From contig NZ_CAKP01000096.1 of the NCBI RefSeq assembly GCF_000297115.1, positions 1 to 64,000 on the forward strand: DNA of 64,000 nucleotides. The letters run 5' to 3'. Made by a program: the position numbers and the translations under genes. The notes beneath the pieces are model-generated. The model was not told the DNA's origin. It worked only from the letters and a program-made list of their open reading frames with translations, and searched no databases. This document shows, piece by piece, positions 36,675-51,126 of this stretch (its first letter is position 1; every line of letters begins with the position of its first letter). This DNA is from Caloramator australicus RC3. Lineage in GTDB: Bacteria > Bacillota > Clostridia > Clostridiales > Caloramatoraceae.

Positions 36675-37409
36675 ATGAAAAGAGAAAGGCTTGATAAAAT
36701 ACTTTCAAATTTAGGATATGGAACAAGAAAAGAAGTTAAGATGATGGTAAAGGATGGACTTGTTGAAGTGAATGGGAAAGTAGTAAAGGATAGCTCCATC
36801 CATGTGGACCCTCAAGAGGATGAAATTTTAGTTGATGGCGAAAAAGTATTTTACAGAGAATTTATATATCTTATGCTCAATAAGCCTAAAGGGGTAATTA
36901 CGGCTACATACGATGATGTTGAAAAAACCGTCCTTGATCTTATAGAAGATGAATACAAGGTGTTTTCCCCATCACCAGTTGGAAGGCTTGATAAGGATAC
37001 TGAGGGGCTCTTGATTTTAACCAACGATGGTGAACTTAATCATTTTCTTTTATCTCCCAAAAGACACGTTCCAAAGAAATACTACGCAAAGGTTTTAGGA
37101 AGGGTAACTGAAGATGATGTTAAAAAGTTTAAAAAGGGGGTTGTCCTTGACGATGGTTATAGGACTTTGCCTTCGGAACTTGAAATTTTAGTTTCAGGTG
37201 AAGTTTCTGAAATTGAGCTTGTTATATATGAAGGAAAGTATCATCAGGTAAAAAGGATGTTTGAGGCGGTTGGGAAAAAGGTTATATATTTAAAAAGAAT
37301 AGAATTTGGCCCATTAAAACTTGATGAAAACTTAGAATTAGGCGAGTATAGGGAGCTGACGGATGAGGAAGTTGAGCTTTTAAGGGAGGCTGTAAGGTCT
37401 AAGGAGTAG
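36675..37409 (+). CDS. RsuA/RluB-family pseudouridine synthase
   Basis: The product is 244 residues. An N-terminal S4 RNA-binding domain (MKRERLDKILSNLGYGTRKE then VEVNGKVVKDSS) is followed by the synthase core: LMLNKPKGVITATYDD, the catalytic GRLDKDTEGLLILTNDG (Asp), and EGKYHQVKRMFEAVGKKV. The family modifies 16S U516 (RsuA) or helix 35/74 uridines of 23S (RluB/E/F). The exact site cannot be told from sequence alone. GGTGGAGGAG precedes the ATG. Confidence 0.93.
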   Translation: MKRERLDKILSNLGYGTRKEVKMMVKDGLVEVNGKVVKDSSIHVDPQEDEILVDGEKVFYREFIYLMLNKPKGVITATYDDVEKTVLDLIEDEYKVFSPSPVGRLDKDTEGLLILTNDGELNHFLLSPKRHVPKKYYAKVLGRVTEDDVKKFKKGVVLDDGYRTLPSELEILVSGEVSEIELVIYEGKYHQVKRMFEAVGKKVIYLKRIEFGPLKLDENLELGEYRELTDEEVELLREAVRSKE

Positions 37410-37480
37410 TTCTACTTTGTTGTCAATGATTTATGGGGAATGATATAATATTAAAGAATTTTGTTTTAGAGGTGGAAAAG

Positions 37481-41698
<4,218 letters not shown>

Positions 41699-41734
41699 GA
41701 ATAAAGATAAACTTAAAGGGAAAGGAAGGTTAGT

Positions 41735-42022
41735 ATGGCAGTAGATAAAAGTCAAGTTGACTATGTTGCTAAACTTGCAAGGCTTGAGTTTAGCGAAGAG
41801 GAAAAGGAAAAGTTTGTAGGGGATTTTAATAAGATTTTGCAGTTTGTTGAAAAGCTCAATGAAATTGATACAGAAAACGTTGAAATAAGCATATCATCAT
41901 ATCCTATGTTTAACGCCTTAAGGGAGGATGAGGTTAAGCCATCCTTGAGCCTTGATGAAGTCCTTTTAAATGCACCAGATAAAGAAAATGGATACTTTAG
42001 GGTTCCTAAAGTTGTTGATTAG
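41735..42022 (+). CDS. gatC: Asp/Glu-tRNA amidotransferase subunit C
   Basis: The product is 95 residues, the usual size. The start [20 protein letters not shown] and the C-terminal [20 protein letters not shown] are typical GatC. It bridges GatA and GatB in the complex that converts Glu-tRNA(Gln) (and Asp-tRNA(Asn)) to the amide form. AAAGGAAGG precedes the ATG. It is the first gene of a standard gatCAB operon. Confidence 0.95.
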   Translation: MAVDKSQVDYVAKLARLEFSEEEKEKFVGDFNKILQFVEKLNEIDTENVEISISSYPMFNALREDEVKPSLSLDEVLLNAPDKENGYFRVPKVVD

Positions 42023-42033
42023 GAGGGATAAGG

Positions 42034-43479
42034 ATGCATTACTTGTCAGCACATGAGATAAGGGATCTTTTAAGAAAAAGGGAAGTTACAGCAGAAGAGG
42101 TTACAAGAAAAACATTAGAAAGAATAAATGAGGTTGATAGTAAGGTTAACGCATACTTAGAAGTTTTTGAAGATGCAATAGAGGCCGCAAAGGAAATAGA
42201 TAAAAAAATAGCGCAAGGGGAAGATGTAAAGGACCTTGCAGGAATTCCAATGGCTATTAAGGATAACATCTGCATGAAGGGTAGAAAAACAACCTGTGCA
42301 TCAAAGATATTAGAAAATTTCGTATCGCCATACGATGCAACTGTTGTAGAAAGGCTAAAGGATAATGGGGCAGTAATCGTTGGAAGGCTTAATATGGATG
42401 AATTTGCAATGGGCTCATCAACAGAAAACTCTGCCTTTAAAAAGACAAGAAATCCATACGATTTAGAAAGGGTGCCAGGGGGATCCTCAGGTGGTTCTGC
42501 AGCAGCAGTTGCAGCAGGTGAGGCATATTATACTTTAGGTTCAGATACAGGAGGTTCCATAAGGCAGCCGGCGTCACTTTGCGGTGTTGTTGGATTTAAG
42601 CCTACCTACGGCAGGGTTTCAAGATATGGACTTGTTGCCTTTGCATCATCCTTAGATCAGATAGGACCTTTTACAAGGGATGTCGAGGATGCTGCTTTAG
42701 TTTTAAATGCAATATGCGGAAAGGATAACAAGGATTCAACTTCAGTAGATGTTAAGGTAGAGGACTTTACTACATATTTGAATAAATCCCTTAAGGGAGT
42801 TAAGGTTGGTCTTCCAAAGGAATACTTTGGAGAGGGCATAGATAATGGAGTTAAAAAGGAACTAGAAAAGGCAATTGCCCTTTTAAAGGATTTAGATGCT
42901 GAAATAAAGGAAATAAATCTTCCAATGTCTCAATATGCCCTTGCGGTTTACTATATTCTTTCAAGTTCAGAGGCTAGTTCAAACCTTGCAAGATTCGATG
43001 GTATAAGATATGGAGTTAGGGCAAAGGACTTTGAGGATGTCGTTGTTCTTTATGTTAAATCAAGAAGCCAAGGCTTTGGAAGGGAAGTTAAAAGAAGAAT
43101 TATGCTTGGAACCTATGCACTATCATCTGGATATTACGATGCATATTACAAAAAAGCTCTAAAGGTTAAAACTTTAATAATCAATGAATTTAAGAAGGCC
43201 TTTGAGGATGTTAATTTAATAATTTCTCCAACATCACCATCGGTTGCCTTCAAATTTGGAGAAAAGGCTGATGATCCACTAAAGATGTATTTATCAGACA
43301 TCTGCACAGTTCCTGTTAATATTGCAGGACTTCCTGCAGTATCCATCCCAGCAGGTTTATCAGACAACTTACCTGTAGGGCTTCAGATTATAGGGAATTA
43401 CTTTAAAGAAGGGGAGATTATAAGCCTTGCCCATGGAATTGAAAAGGCTCTATCCCTTAACTTAAGGCCTAATCTATAG
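42034..43479 (+). CDS. gatA: Asp/Glu-tRNA amidotransferase subunit A
   Basis: The product is 481 residues, an amidase-signature protein. It frees ammonia from glutamine and passes it to GatB. Catalytic triad regions are visible: Lys in [14 protein letters not shown], cis-Ser in [16 protein letters not shown], and the nucleophile Ser in [16 protein letters not shown]. The end ([20 protein letters not shown]) is also typical. GGAGGGATAAGG precedes the ATG, 11 bases after gatC. Confidence 0.97.
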   Translation: MHYLSAHEIRDLLRKREVTAEEVTRKTLERINEVDSKVNAYLEVFEDAIEAAKEIDKKIAQGEDVKDLAGIPMAIKDNICMKGRKTTCASKILENFVSPYDATVVERLKDNGAVIVGRLNMDEFAMGSSTENSAFKKTRNPYDLERVPGGSSGGSAAAVAAGEAYYTLGSDTGGSIRQPASLCGVVGFKPTYGRVSRYGLVAFASSLDQIGPFTRDVEDAALVLNAICGKDNKDSTSVDVKVEDFTTYLNKSLKGVKVGLPKEYFGEGIDNGVKKELEKAIALLKDLDAEIKEINLPMSQYALAVYYILSSSEASSNLARFDGIRYGVRAKDFEDVVVLYVKSRSQGFGREVKRRIMLGTYALSSGYYDAYYKKALKVKTLIINEFKKAFEDVNLIISPTSPSVAFKFGEKADDPLKMYLSDICTVPVNIAGLPAVSIPAGLSDNLPVGLQIIGNYFKEGEIISLAHGIEKALSLNLRPNL

Positions 43480-43490
43480 GAGGTGCTAAT

Positions 43491-44918
43491 ATGGATTTTG
43501 AAGCAGTTATCGGTCTTGAGATACATGCAGAGCTTTCAACAAAATCAAAGATATTCTGCTCCTGCACTACTGAATTCGGTAAAGATGCAAATACCCATTG
43601 CTGTCCTGTTTGTCTTGGACTTCCTGGAGCATTACCGGTTTTAAATAAATCAGTTGTAGACTTTGCTATAAAGGCAGGCCTTGCATTAAACTGTAAAATA
43701 AATAAGGATACATATATGGCAAGAAAAAACTATTTTTATCCGGACGCACCTAAGAATTATCAGATTACTCAGCATGAAACTCCCCTCTGCAGCGAAGGAT
43801 ATATTGAAATTGAAACCGATGAGGGAGTAAAAAGAATTGGAATTCAAAGAATACATATTGAAGAGGACGCAGGAAAGGCCCTTCATGAGGGGGAAAACTC
43901 ACTTATAGATTTTAATAGATCCGGGGTGCCATTAATTGAGATAGTTACAAATCCGGATATGAGAAGTCCAAAAGAGGCAAGGATGTTCTTTGAAAAGTTA
44001 AGATCAATCCTTTTATACACAGAAGTTTCCGACTGCAAGATGCAGGAAGGTTCCTTAAGGTGTGATGCCAACGTCTCAGTAAGGCCAAAGGGTTCAACCG
44101 AATTTGGAGTAAAAACAGAGATCAAGAATATGAATTCATTTAAAGCCCTTGAAAAGGCCCTTGAGTATGAAATAGAAAGACAGATAAATGCAATTAAAAA
44201 GGGAGAAAGAATAGTCCAGGAAACTAGAAGATGGGATGAGGCAAGGGGTCAGACAATAGTTATGAGAAGCAAGGAAGAGGCTCATGATTATAGATATTTC
44301 CCTGAACCTGATATGGTTTATTTAAAGCTTGATGATGAATGGATTGAAGATATAAGAAAGACAATGCCAGAGCTTCCAGATGAAAAGAAAAAAAGATATA
44401 TAGAAGAATTTGGCCTTCCAGAATACGATGCCAATATAATTACAACTTCAAAGGAACTTGCAGCCTTCTTTGAAGAAGCTGTAAATATCGGCGGAAATCC
44501 AAAGACAATAAGCAACTGGATTATGGGTGAAGTTTTAAGAATACTTAATGACAGGGAAATGGAAATTACGGATGTAAAATTTACTGCAAAGGACCTTGTG
44601 AAATTGATTTCCTTAGTGGAAAAGGGAACAATATCAAATACAATTGCAAAAAAGGTTTTTGTAGATATGTTTGAAACAGGAAAGGATCCTGAAAAAATTG
44701 TCGAAGAAAAAGGACTTGTTCAAATTACAGATGAAGCTGCAATAAGGGAAATAGTTAATAAAGTTCTCGACGAAAATCCACAATCTGTGACAGATTTTAA
44801 AAACGGAAAAACAAAGGCGGTTGGATTTATAGTAGGTCAAGTTATGAAGGCCTCAAAGGGTAAGGCAAATCCTCAGATGGTTAATAAATTAGTAGAAGAA
44901 GAGCTTTTAAAAAGGTAG
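43491..44918 (+). CDS. gatB: Asp/Glu-tRNA amidotransferase subunit B
   Basis: The product is 475 residues. GatB activates the tRNA-bound glutamate or aspartate with ATP. Family motifs: [33 protein letters not shown] (zinc-site cysteines), [38 protein letters not shown] and a C-terminal YqeY-like helical domain ending [24 protein letters not shown] precedes the ATG. A terminator overlaps the stop codon. Confidence 0.97.
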   Translation: MDFEAVIGLEIHAELSTKSKIFCSCTTEFGKDANTHCCPVCLGLPGALPVLNKSVVDFAIKAGLALNCKINKDTYMARKNYFYPDAPKNYQITQHETPLCSEGYIEIETDEGVKRIGIQRIHIEEDAGKALHEGENSLIDFNRSGVPLIEIVTNPDMRSPKEARMFFEKLRSILLYTEVSDCKMQEGSLRCDANVSVRPKGSTEFGVKTEIKNMNSFKALEKALEYEIERQINAIKKGERIVQETRRWDEARGQTIVMRSKEEAHDYRYFPEPDMVYLKLDDEWIEDIRKTMPELPDEKKKRYIEEFGLPEYDANIITTSKELAAFFEEAVNIGGNPKTISNWIMGEVLRILNDREMEITDVKFTAKDLVKLISLVEKGTISNTIAKKVFVDMFETGKDPEKIVEEKGLVQITDEAAIREIVNKVLDENPQSVTDFKNGKTKAVGFIVGQVMKASKGKANPQMVNKLVEEELLKR

Positions 44919-44950
44919 CGCGTGCCAATTGCATGCGCTATTATTTTTGG
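44916..44950 (+). terminator. Terminator after gatB
   Basis: TAGCGCGTGC (including the gatB stop) pairs with GCATGCGCTA (one G-U pair, 5-base loop), followed by TTATTTTT. Confidence 0.85.
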
Positions 44951-45396
44951 GCAAATGCCTTCAAAATAAAAATTATTCAAAAAATTATTAAAATTAATAA
45001 AAAAATATTATTCAATATAAAAAATATTATGAAAAAAGAATTTTAAATTTGTTTTACAAATAACAATTTATAAATATAAATAAAATCATTAGTTTATTAG
45101 TAGATATTTGCATAAAAATTCTTTTTCGTGAAAAAATAACACATATTTTAATTCAAAAATTTTATCTTGAATTAAAATTTTATTTGAATTATAATTTATT
45201 TCGTAGTTTAAATTATTTTTAAATTTTTTTAAAAACTGAAGGCAATATCAGAATGTATTCGAAAATCCAATAAATAACGAAAAATCGAGAGAAATATATT
45301 AAAAATTTAACGAAAATTAAATTTTTTCAATTTGTTAAAAAATTTAAAACAAATTAAAATAAAGTTAACAAACGCAAAAAAGAGGGGAGAGATCGT
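44951..45396. other. Very A/T-rich leader of the oligopeptide transporter operon
   Basis: About 440 bases are almost entirely A and T with no gene. It holds a good promoter (45167-45195), a near-direct repeat around it (AAATTTTATCTTGAATTA at about 45157-45174, then a copy lacking one C) and an inverted repeat TTTGTTAA (45331-45338) / TTAACAAA (45365-45372) just before oppB. It looks like a regulatory region, possibly for a global A/T-binding repressor such as CodY. I did not find a clear CodY box. Confidence 0.45.
45167..45195 (+). promoter_or_regulatory. Promoter of the opp operon
   Basis: TTGAAT (45167-45172) and TATAAT (45190-45195) are 17 bases apart. The implied 5' untranslated leader is about 190 bases. 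Confidence 0.6.
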
Positions 45397-46317
45397 ATGC
45401 TAAATTACATCATCAAAAGACTCGTGGCCAGTATTGTAACTCTTTGGGTAATAGCAACAGCAACATTTTTCTTAATGCATGCTATCCCTGGAGGTCCATT
45501 TGATAGCGAAAAGCCGCTTCCACCTCAGATTAAGGCAAATCTTGAGGAAAAGTTTGGGCTAAACAAGCCTATTTCTGAGCAATATATGATGTATATGAAA
45601 AATCTTTTAAAGGGAGATCTTGGACCATCATTAAAGTATGAAGGAAGAACAGTAAATGATATTATTGCTTATTCCTTCCCAACATCAGCTAAACTTGGAC
45701 TTGTAACTGTTATTGTTTCACTCATATTTGGAACTTATCTTGGAGTTACAGCAGCTCTAAATCAAGGAAAATGGCAGGATCAGCTTGTTATGGTTATTGC
45801 AACATTAGGAGTTACTGTTCCAAGCTTTGTTATGGCAACATTTTTAATTTTAGTTTTTGCTGTTAAGCTTCAAATTCTTCCAGCTGTAGGCTTTGAAGGA
45901 CCAGCAAACTATGTAATGCCAGTTTTAGCTCTTGGCGGATACTCATTATCATTTATAGCGAGATTAACTAGGTCAAGCCTTCTTGATGTTATAAGACAGG
46001 ACTATATAAGAACAGCAAAGGCAAAGGGATTATCAAGATATGTCGTTATTTACAAGCATGCATTAAGAAACGCACTTATTCCAATAGTTACTTATTTAGG
46101 ACCTTTAATGGCAGGTATTTTAACAGGAAGTTTCGTTATAGAAAAGGTATTTGGTATACCAGGTCTTGGTAGAGAGTTCGTTACAGGAATATACAACAGA
46201 GATTATTCGATGATAATGGGTCTTACAGTATTCGACAGCTTCTTGCTTATAGCATTTAACTTTATAGTTGACTTATTATATGCAGTAATAGACCCAAGAA
46301 TTAAGCTAGAAGCGTAA
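45397..46317 (+). CDS. oppB: Oligopeptide ABC transporter permease, OppB/DppB type
   Basis: The product is 306 residues with six predicted membrane helices. The N-terminus MLNYIIKRLVASIVTLWVIA and HAIPGGPFD, and the EAA-loop region YIRTAKAKGLSRYVVIYKHA, are typical of OppB/DppB/AppB permeases. With OppC it forms the membrane channel for peptide uptake. GAGGGGAGAGATCGT precedes the ATG. It is the first gene of the permease-permease-ATPase-ATPase-binding protein operon. Oligo- versus dipeptide specificity is not decided by sequence. Confidence 0.95.
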   Translation: MLNYIIKRLVASIVTLWVIATATFFLMHAIPGGPFDSEKPLPPQIKANLEEKFGLNKPISEQYMMYMKNLLKGDLGPSLKYEGRTVNDIIAYSFPTSAKLGLVTVIVSLIFGTYLGVTAALNQGKWQDQLVMVIATLGVTVPSFVMATFLILVFAVKLQILPAVGFEGPANYVMPVLALGGYSLSFIARLTRSSLLDVIRQDYIRTAKAKGLSRYVVIYKHALRNALIPIVTYLGPLMAGILTGSFVIEKVFGIPGLGREFVTGIYNRDYSMIMGLTVFDSFLLIAFNFIVDLLYAVIDPRIKLEA

Positions 46318-46329
46318 GGAGGAGACGAT

Positions 46330-47259
46330 ATGGAATATACAAACCTTCAGTTAACAAAGGATATGTTTGAAAAGGTTCCAAAGGAAGAAAGAAATATCAA
46401 TGAAATTGTAAGGCCAAGCGAAACCTATTGGCAGGACGTTTGGAGAAGATTAAAGAAGAATAAGCTTGCTATGGGGGGACTTTTCTTCGTAATATTTATA
46501 ACTTTGGTTGCAATAGTAGGACCATATTTATCACCATATAACTATTATTCACAGGACTTTTCAATTGCAAACCAAGGCCCAAGTTCAGCCCACTGGTTTG
46601 GAACTGATCCATTTGGAAGAGATATATTCACAAGAATTTTATACGGTGCCAGAATTTCACTTGTAGTTGGTTACGCTGCAAGTATATTAAACCTTACAAT
46701 TGGTATTTTATACGGTGGTATTTCAGGCTACTTTGGCGGTAGAGTTGACAATATAATGATGAGAATTGTTGATACACTTTATGCGATACCAATGCTTCTT
46801 TACGTAATTCTTATAATGGTTGTTATAGGTGCAGGATTAAAGAGTATAATTTTCGCCTTAGCGATTGCATATTGGCTATCAATGGCAAGAATAGTTAGAG
46901 CTCAGGTTCTTTCATTAAAGCAACAGGAATTCGTTCTTGCTGCAAAGACTTTAGGTGCACCACACATGAGGATTATATTAAGACACCTTATTCCAAACAG
47001 TATGGGACCAATTATAGTAACACTTACATTATCGGTTCCATCAGCGATATTTACAGAAGCATTCTTGAGCTTTATAGGACTTGGAGTTTCAGCTCCGATG
47101 GCTTCTTGGGGAGTTTTAGCATCAGAAGCAATGGAAACATTGTATATATATCCATATCAGATGTTATTCCCAGCCCTTGCAATATCATTGACGATACTTG
47201 CATTTAACTTCCTTGGAGATGGATTAAGAGATGCGCTAGATCCAAAGATGCGTAAGTAG
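46330..47259 (+). CDS. oppC: Oligopeptide ABC transporter permease, OppC/DppC type
   Basis: The product is 309 residues. A cytoplasmic N-terminus is followed by the OppC N-terminal helix (RLKKNKLAMGGLFFVIFITL), the GTDPFGRDIFTRILYGARIS motif and an EAA loop (VLAAKTLGAPHMRIILRHLI). Five to six membrane helices. It pairs with OppB. GGAGGAGACGAT precedes the ATG, 12 bases after oppB. Confidence 0.95.
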   Translation: MEYTNLQLTKDMFEKVPKEERNINEIVRPSETYWQDVWRRLKKNKLAMGGLFFVIFITLVAIVGPYLSPYNYYSQDFSIANQGPSSAHWFGTDPFGRDIFTRILYGARISLVVGYAASILNLTIGILYGGISGYFGGRVDNIMMRIVDTLYAIPMLLYVILIMVVIGAGLKSIIFALAIAYWLSMARIVRAQVLSLKQQEFVLAAKTLGAPHMRIILRHLIPNSMGPIIVTLTLSVPSAIFTEAFLSFIGLGVSAPMASWGVLASEAMETLYIYPYQMLFPALAISLTILAFNFLGDGLRDALDPKMRK

Positions 47260-47269
47260 GAGGGACACT

Positions 47270-48280
47270 ATGGAAAGATTATTAGATATAAAGAACTTAA
47301 AAACATCATTCTTTACACATGTTGGAGAAGTAAAGGCAGTAAGAGGCGTATCCTTTCACCTCGATAAAGGAGAAGCCCTTGGTATAGTTGGAGAATCAGG
47401 TAGTGGTAAAAGTATAACGATGATGTCAGTTATGAGACTTTTAGCTGACAACGGGAAAATAGTTGATGGAGAAATCTGGTTTGATGGTAGAGACCTTGCT
47501 AGCCTTTCAGAAAACGAAATGCAAAAAATTAGAGGTAATGAAATAGGAATGATTTTCCAAGATCCTATGACTTCTTTAAACCCAGTATTAACAGTTGGCG
47601 ATCAGCTAACAGAGCCTCTTTTAAAGCATAAGAAGATGCCTAAGGAAGAGGCATACAAAAGGGCAGTTGAGATGTTAAGGCTAGTAGGAATTCCTAGCCC
47701 AGAAAAGAGAATTAAGCAGTATCCTCATGAATTTTCAGGCGGTATGAGACAAAGAGTTATGATAGCAATGGCCCTTATAAATGAGCCAAAGCTTCTAATT
47801 GCCGACGAGCCAACAACAGCCCTTGACGTTACTATCCAAGCTCAGATTTTAGAGCTTATGAAGGATTTAAAGTCAAAGATCAATACTTCAATAATTCTAA
47901 TAACCCACGACCTTGGAGTTGTTGCTGACGTATGTAATAGAATAAATGTTATGTATGGTGGCCTTATAGTGGAAACAGGAAAAACTTCAGATATATTCTA
48001 TAATCCAAAGCATCCATATACTTGGGGACTTTTAAGGAGCGTTCCAAATCCAAAGACCCTTGTAAAGGAAAGGCTAAAGCCAATCGATGGACAGCCACCA
48101 GACCTTTTAAAACCACCAGCAGGATGTCCATTTGCTCCAAGATGTGAGTATGCCATGAGGGTATGTATGACTCATATGCCTCCACTCTTTGAAGTTGGAG
48201 AAAATCACAAGGCAGCATGCTGGCTAAACCATCCTGATGCGCCAAAAGTTGAAGCACCAGTTGGAAGGAGGCATGAATGA
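47270..48280 (+). CDS. oppD: Oligopeptide ABC transporter ATPase, OppD/DppD type
   Basis: The product is 336 residues. It has Walker A GIVGESGSGKSITM, Q-loop FQDPMTSLNPVLTVG, signature FSGGMRQRVMIAMAL and Walker B LLIADEPTTALDV, with the peptide-transporter C-terminal extension carrying cysteines (GCPFAPRCEYAMRVC), which may hold an iron-sulfur cluster as in related DppD/DppF proteins. It powers the transporter together with OppF. AGGAGGGACACT precedes the ATG. Its stop overlaps the next start. Confidence 0.95.
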   Translation: MERLLDIKNLKTSFFTHVGEVKAVRGVSFHLDKGEALGIVGESGSGKSITMMSVMRLLADNGKIVDGEIWFDGRDLASLSENEMQKIRGNEIGMIFQDPMTSLNPVLTVGDQLTEPLLKHKKMPKEEAYKRAVEMLRLVGIPSPEKRIKQYPHEFSGGMRQRVMIAMALINEPKLLIADEPTTALDVTIQAQILELMKDLKSKINTSIILITHDLGVVADVCNRINVMYGGLIVETGKTSDIFYNPKHPYTWGLLRSVPNPKTLVKERLKPIDGQPPDLLKPPAGCPFAPRCEYAMRVCMTHMPPLFEVGENHKAACWLNHPDAPKVEAPVGRRHE

Positions 48281-49257
48281 TGGAAAATAAAAAGGCACTT
48301 ATTAGCATAAAAAATCTTAAAATGTATTTCCCTATAAAGAAGGGACTCTTTGGAAGACAAGTAAGCTATGTTAAGGCAGTGGATGATGTTTCCTTCGAAA
48401 TCATGAAGGGAGAAACATTAGGTCTTGTTGGAGAGTCTGGATGCGGGAAAACAACAACAGGAAGAACAATAATAAAATTATACGAACCAACTTCCGGTGA
48501 AATAATATATGATGGGGTAGATATTGCAAAGTTTACTCCAAATCAAATGCTTCCTTATAGAAAGAAGATGCAGATGATATTCCAAGACCCATATGCATCA
48601 TTAAACCCAAGAATGACGGTTGCTGACATAATAGGCGAAGCAATAGACATCCATAAGCTCATGACTGGTAAAGAAAGAATGGAAAGAATTCATTATCTTT
48701 TAAACGTCGTTGGATTAAACAGCGAACATGCAAACAGATACCCACATGAGTTCTCAGGTGGTCAAAGACAGAGAATTGGTATTGCAAGAGCCCTTGCAGT
48801 TCAACCTGAGTTTATAATATGTGACGAGCCTATATCAGCCCTTGACGTTTCAATTCAAGCTCAGGTTGTAAATATGCTTGAGGACCTACAAAGAGATTTT
48901 GGATTAACTTACCTATTTATAGCCCACGACCTTTCAATGGTTAAGCATATTTCCAATAGAGTTGGGGTTATGTATCTTGGTAAGATGGTTGAGCTTGCAG
49001 AGAGCAATGAGCTTTATACAAAACCGCTTCATCCATATACACAGGCACTACTTTCTGCAATACCAATACCAGACCCAGATGAGGCTATGTCAAAAAAGAG
49101 AATAGTTCTAGAAGGAGAAATACCATCACCAATCGATCCACCTCCTGGATGCAGATTCAAAGGAAGATGTAAATACGCAAAACCTATTTGCTCAGAGCAG
49201 GACCCAGTTTTTAAGGATGTTGGTGGAGGACATATGGTTGCTTGTCACTTATATTAA
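48277..49257 (+). CDS. oppF: Oligopeptide ABC transporter ATPase, OppF/DppF type
   Basis: The product is 326 residues (325 if the ATG at 48280 is used; AAGGAGG suits either). It has Walker A LVGESGCGKTTTGR, Q-loop FQDPYASLNPRMTV, signature FSGGQRQRIGIARAL, Walker B FIICDEPISALDV and the C-terminal Cys-rich extension (GCRFKGRCKYAKPIC). The N-terminal MYFPIKKGLFGRQVSYVKAV is typical of OppF. It is coupled to oppD by an ATGATG overlap. Confidence 0.95.
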   Translation: MMENKKALISIKNLKMYFPIKKGLFGRQVSYVKAVDDVSFEIMKGETLGLVGESGCGKTTTGRTIIKLYEPTSGEIIYDGVDIAKFTPNQMLPYRKKMQMIFQDPYASLNPRMTVADIIGEAIDIHKLMTGKERMERIHYLLNVVGLNSEHANRYPHEFSGGQRQRIGIARALAVQPEFIICDEPISALDVSIQAQVVNMLEDLQRDFGLTYLFIAHDLSMVKHISNRVGVMYLGKMVELAESNELYTKPLHPYTQALLSAIPIPDPDEAMSKKRIVLEGEIPSPIDPPPGCRFKGRCKYAKPICSEQDPVFKDVGGGHMVACHLY

Positions 49258-49263
49258 TGTCAA

Positions 49264-49285
49264 TATCCGGCCTTAGTGCCGGATA
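49264..49285 (+). other. Intercistronic hairpin before oppA
   Basis: TATCCGGC pairs with GCCGGATA around a 6-base loop. No T-run follows, so it probably shields the oppA mRNA or partly attenuates rather than ends transcription, which would let the binding protein be made in excess. Confidence 0.65.
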
Positions 49286-49314
49286 AATATACATAAAAAA
49301 GGGGAGGAATGAAG

Positions 49315-50949
49315 ATGAAAAAATCAAAATTATTTATCGTCCTCGCCTTAGTATTAGCCTTAGGAGTATCATTATTCTCAGGCTGTGCTAGGGGAGGCGG
49401 AGCTGGTCAAACAATTAGATATAACTTAGGTGCAGAACCAGCAACAATCGACCCACAATTAAATAGTGCCGTTGACGGTGCTACAGTTATTGTTAACTGC
49501 TTTGATGGTTTAACAAGACTTGATGCAAATGATTCACCAGTTGCAGCAATTGCTGAAAAATGGGATGTATCAGCAGATGGATTAACTTATAAGTTCTACT
49601 TAAGAAAAGATGCAAAATGGACTGACGGTCAGCCCGTTAAGGCCCAAGATTTCATTTATGCATGGCAAAGGGCTCTTGACCCAGCTACTGCATCAGAATA
49701 TGCTTATCAGTTATACTATATAAAGAACGGTCAGGCAATCAACGAAGGAAAGATGCCTGTTGACCAATTAGGAGTTAAGGCGCTTGATGACTATACTCTT
49801 GAAGTTACACTTGAAGCACCAACACCATACTTCTTATCCTTAACTGCATTCCCAACATATATGCCTGTAAGAAAGGATGTAGTTGAAAAGGATCCTCAAG
49901 GTTGGGCAACAAGACCAGAAACTTATATTTCAAACGGACCATTCAAGCTTGTGGAATGGAGACAAAAGGATGCTATCGTTCTTGAAAAGAATCCAAACTG
50001 GTATAATGCAGATAAGGTAAAATTCTCAAGAATCGAAATGAAGATGCTTGAAGAAGCAACAAGTGCCCTTGCTGCGTTTAGAACTGGACAGCTTGATTTC
50101 ATTGAATCACCACCACAGGCTGAAATTCCAAACATGGTAAAGACAGGAGAAGCTCAAATTTTATCAAACCTTGGAACTTATTTCTACATCTTTAACCTTT
50201 CACCAAATGCAGAAAAGATAGACCCAGCTGCTGCAAAGGCTATAAAGGATGTTAGAGTAAGAAAGGCAATTGCTCTTGCAATTGATAGAAAGGCATTAGT
50301 TGAAAATGTAACTAAGGGTGGACAATTACCAGCAACATCCTTCGTTCCAAATGGTATTCCAGATGCTGATGGAACAGACTTTAAGAAGAAGGACTACTTC
50401 CCAGCAGAGGGTAATGTAGAAGAAGCAAAGAGACTTCTTGCAGAAGCTGGATATCCAGATGGAAAGGGATTCCCAAAACTTACGTTAATTTACAACACAA
50501 GCCAAGGCCATCAGGCTATTGCAATGGCAATACAAGATATGCTAAAGAAGAACCTTGGAATAAATATAGAACTTGCTAACCAAGAATGGAAGGTATTCCA
50601 AAAGACAAGAAACGATAAGAACTATATCTTTGCAAGACACGGTTGGCTTGCTGACTATGTTGACCCAATGACATTCCTTGACATGTGGGTAACAAATGGA
50701 GGACAAAACAACATAGGATATAGCAATCCAGAATATGATAAGAGAATCGAAGCTGCAAAGAAGGAATTTGATCAAGCAAAGAGAATGCAACTTATGCATG
50801 AAGCTGAAGACATCCTTATGGAAGATATGCCACTTATCCCACTTTACTACTATACAAATGTTGTATGTATAAAGGACTATGTAAAGGATGTTCATAAGTC
50901 AGCTCTTGGATTCGTTTACTTCGATTACGGATATATTGAAAAGAAATAA
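49315..50949 (+). CDS. oppA: Oligopeptide-binding lipoprotein OppA
   Basis: The product is 544 residues from the second ATG (49315), 7 bases after GGGGAGG; the first ATG is too close. A lipoprotein signal peptide ends in LFSGC, so Cys26 would be lipid-anchored outside the membrane. Family 5 solute-binding features follow: YNLGAEPATIDPQLNSAVDG, DGLTYKFYLRKDAKWTDGQP, FIYAWQRALDP, and a C-terminal YYYTNVVCIKDYVKDVHKSA. It delivers peptides to OppBCDF. It is the last gene of the operon and has its own upstream hairpin and a downstream terminator. Confidence 0.95.
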   Translation: MKKSKLFIVLALVLALGVSLFSGCARGGGAGQTIRYNLGAEPATIDPQLNSAVDGATVIVNCFDGLTRLDANDSPVAAIAEKWDVSADGLTYKFYLRKDAKWTDGQPVKAQDFIYAWQRALDPATASEYAYQLYYIKNGQAINEGKMPVDQLGVKALDDYTLEVTLEAPTPYFLSLTAFPTYMPVRKDVVEKDPQGWATRPETYISNGPFKLVEWRQKDAIVLEKNPNWYNADKVKFSRIEMKMLEEATSALAAFRTGQLDFIESPPQAEIPNMVKTGEAQILSNLGTYFYIFNLSPNAEKIDPAAAKAIKDVRVRKAIALAIDRKALVENVTKGGQLPATSFVPNGIPDADGTDFKKKDYFPAEGNVEEAKRLLAEAGYPDGKGFPKLTLIYNTSQGHQAIAMAIQDMLKKNLGINIELANQEWKVFQKTRNDKNYIFARHGWLADYVDPMTFLDMWVTNGGQNNIGYSNPEYDKRIEAAKKEFDQAKRMQLMHEAEDILMEDMPLIPLYYYTNVVCIKDYVKDVHKSALGFVYFDYGYIEKK

Positions 50950-50953
50950 CAAA

Positions 50954-50988
50954 AATAAACCCGCTATTTTGCGGGTTTATTTTTTTCT
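50954..50988. terminator. Bidirectional terminator after oppA
   Basis: AATAAACCCGC pairs with GCGGGTTTATT, with a T-run after it on the plus strand and, less strongly, A-rich sequence before it. It also lies at the 3' end of the converging minus-strand gene. Confidence 0.85.
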
Positions 50989-51126
50989 AGGAGGGGTTTT
51001 TCTAGGCGTGTAATATGCACACTGGGTTTCTTGATTTAAAACGTTTTGTGTTATGCTGATGTGATCAAGGCTGCATTTGCCATCCATTTCATAAATGCAA
51101 TTAGCCGAGCAGTTGATGTTGGTCAT
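50977..51126 (-). CDS. Small DUF1540-like cysteine peptide
   Basis: The product is 49 residues: MTNINCSANCIYEMDGKCSL, then four residues later an ISITQNVLNQETQC segment and a basic tail. Four or five cysteines in a CxxxC...C...C arrangement match small DUF1540-type proteins common in clostridia, presumably metal- or redox-binding; the function is unknown. The ATG at 51126 follows GGGAGGGAAGAGG. It starts inside the end of the upstream helical protein gene, a 26-base overlap, so the two are coupled. The C-terminal codons run into the shared terminator. Confidence 0.75.
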   Translation of the reverse strand: MTNINCSANCIYEMDGKCSLDHISITQNVLNQETQCAYYTPRKTPPRKK

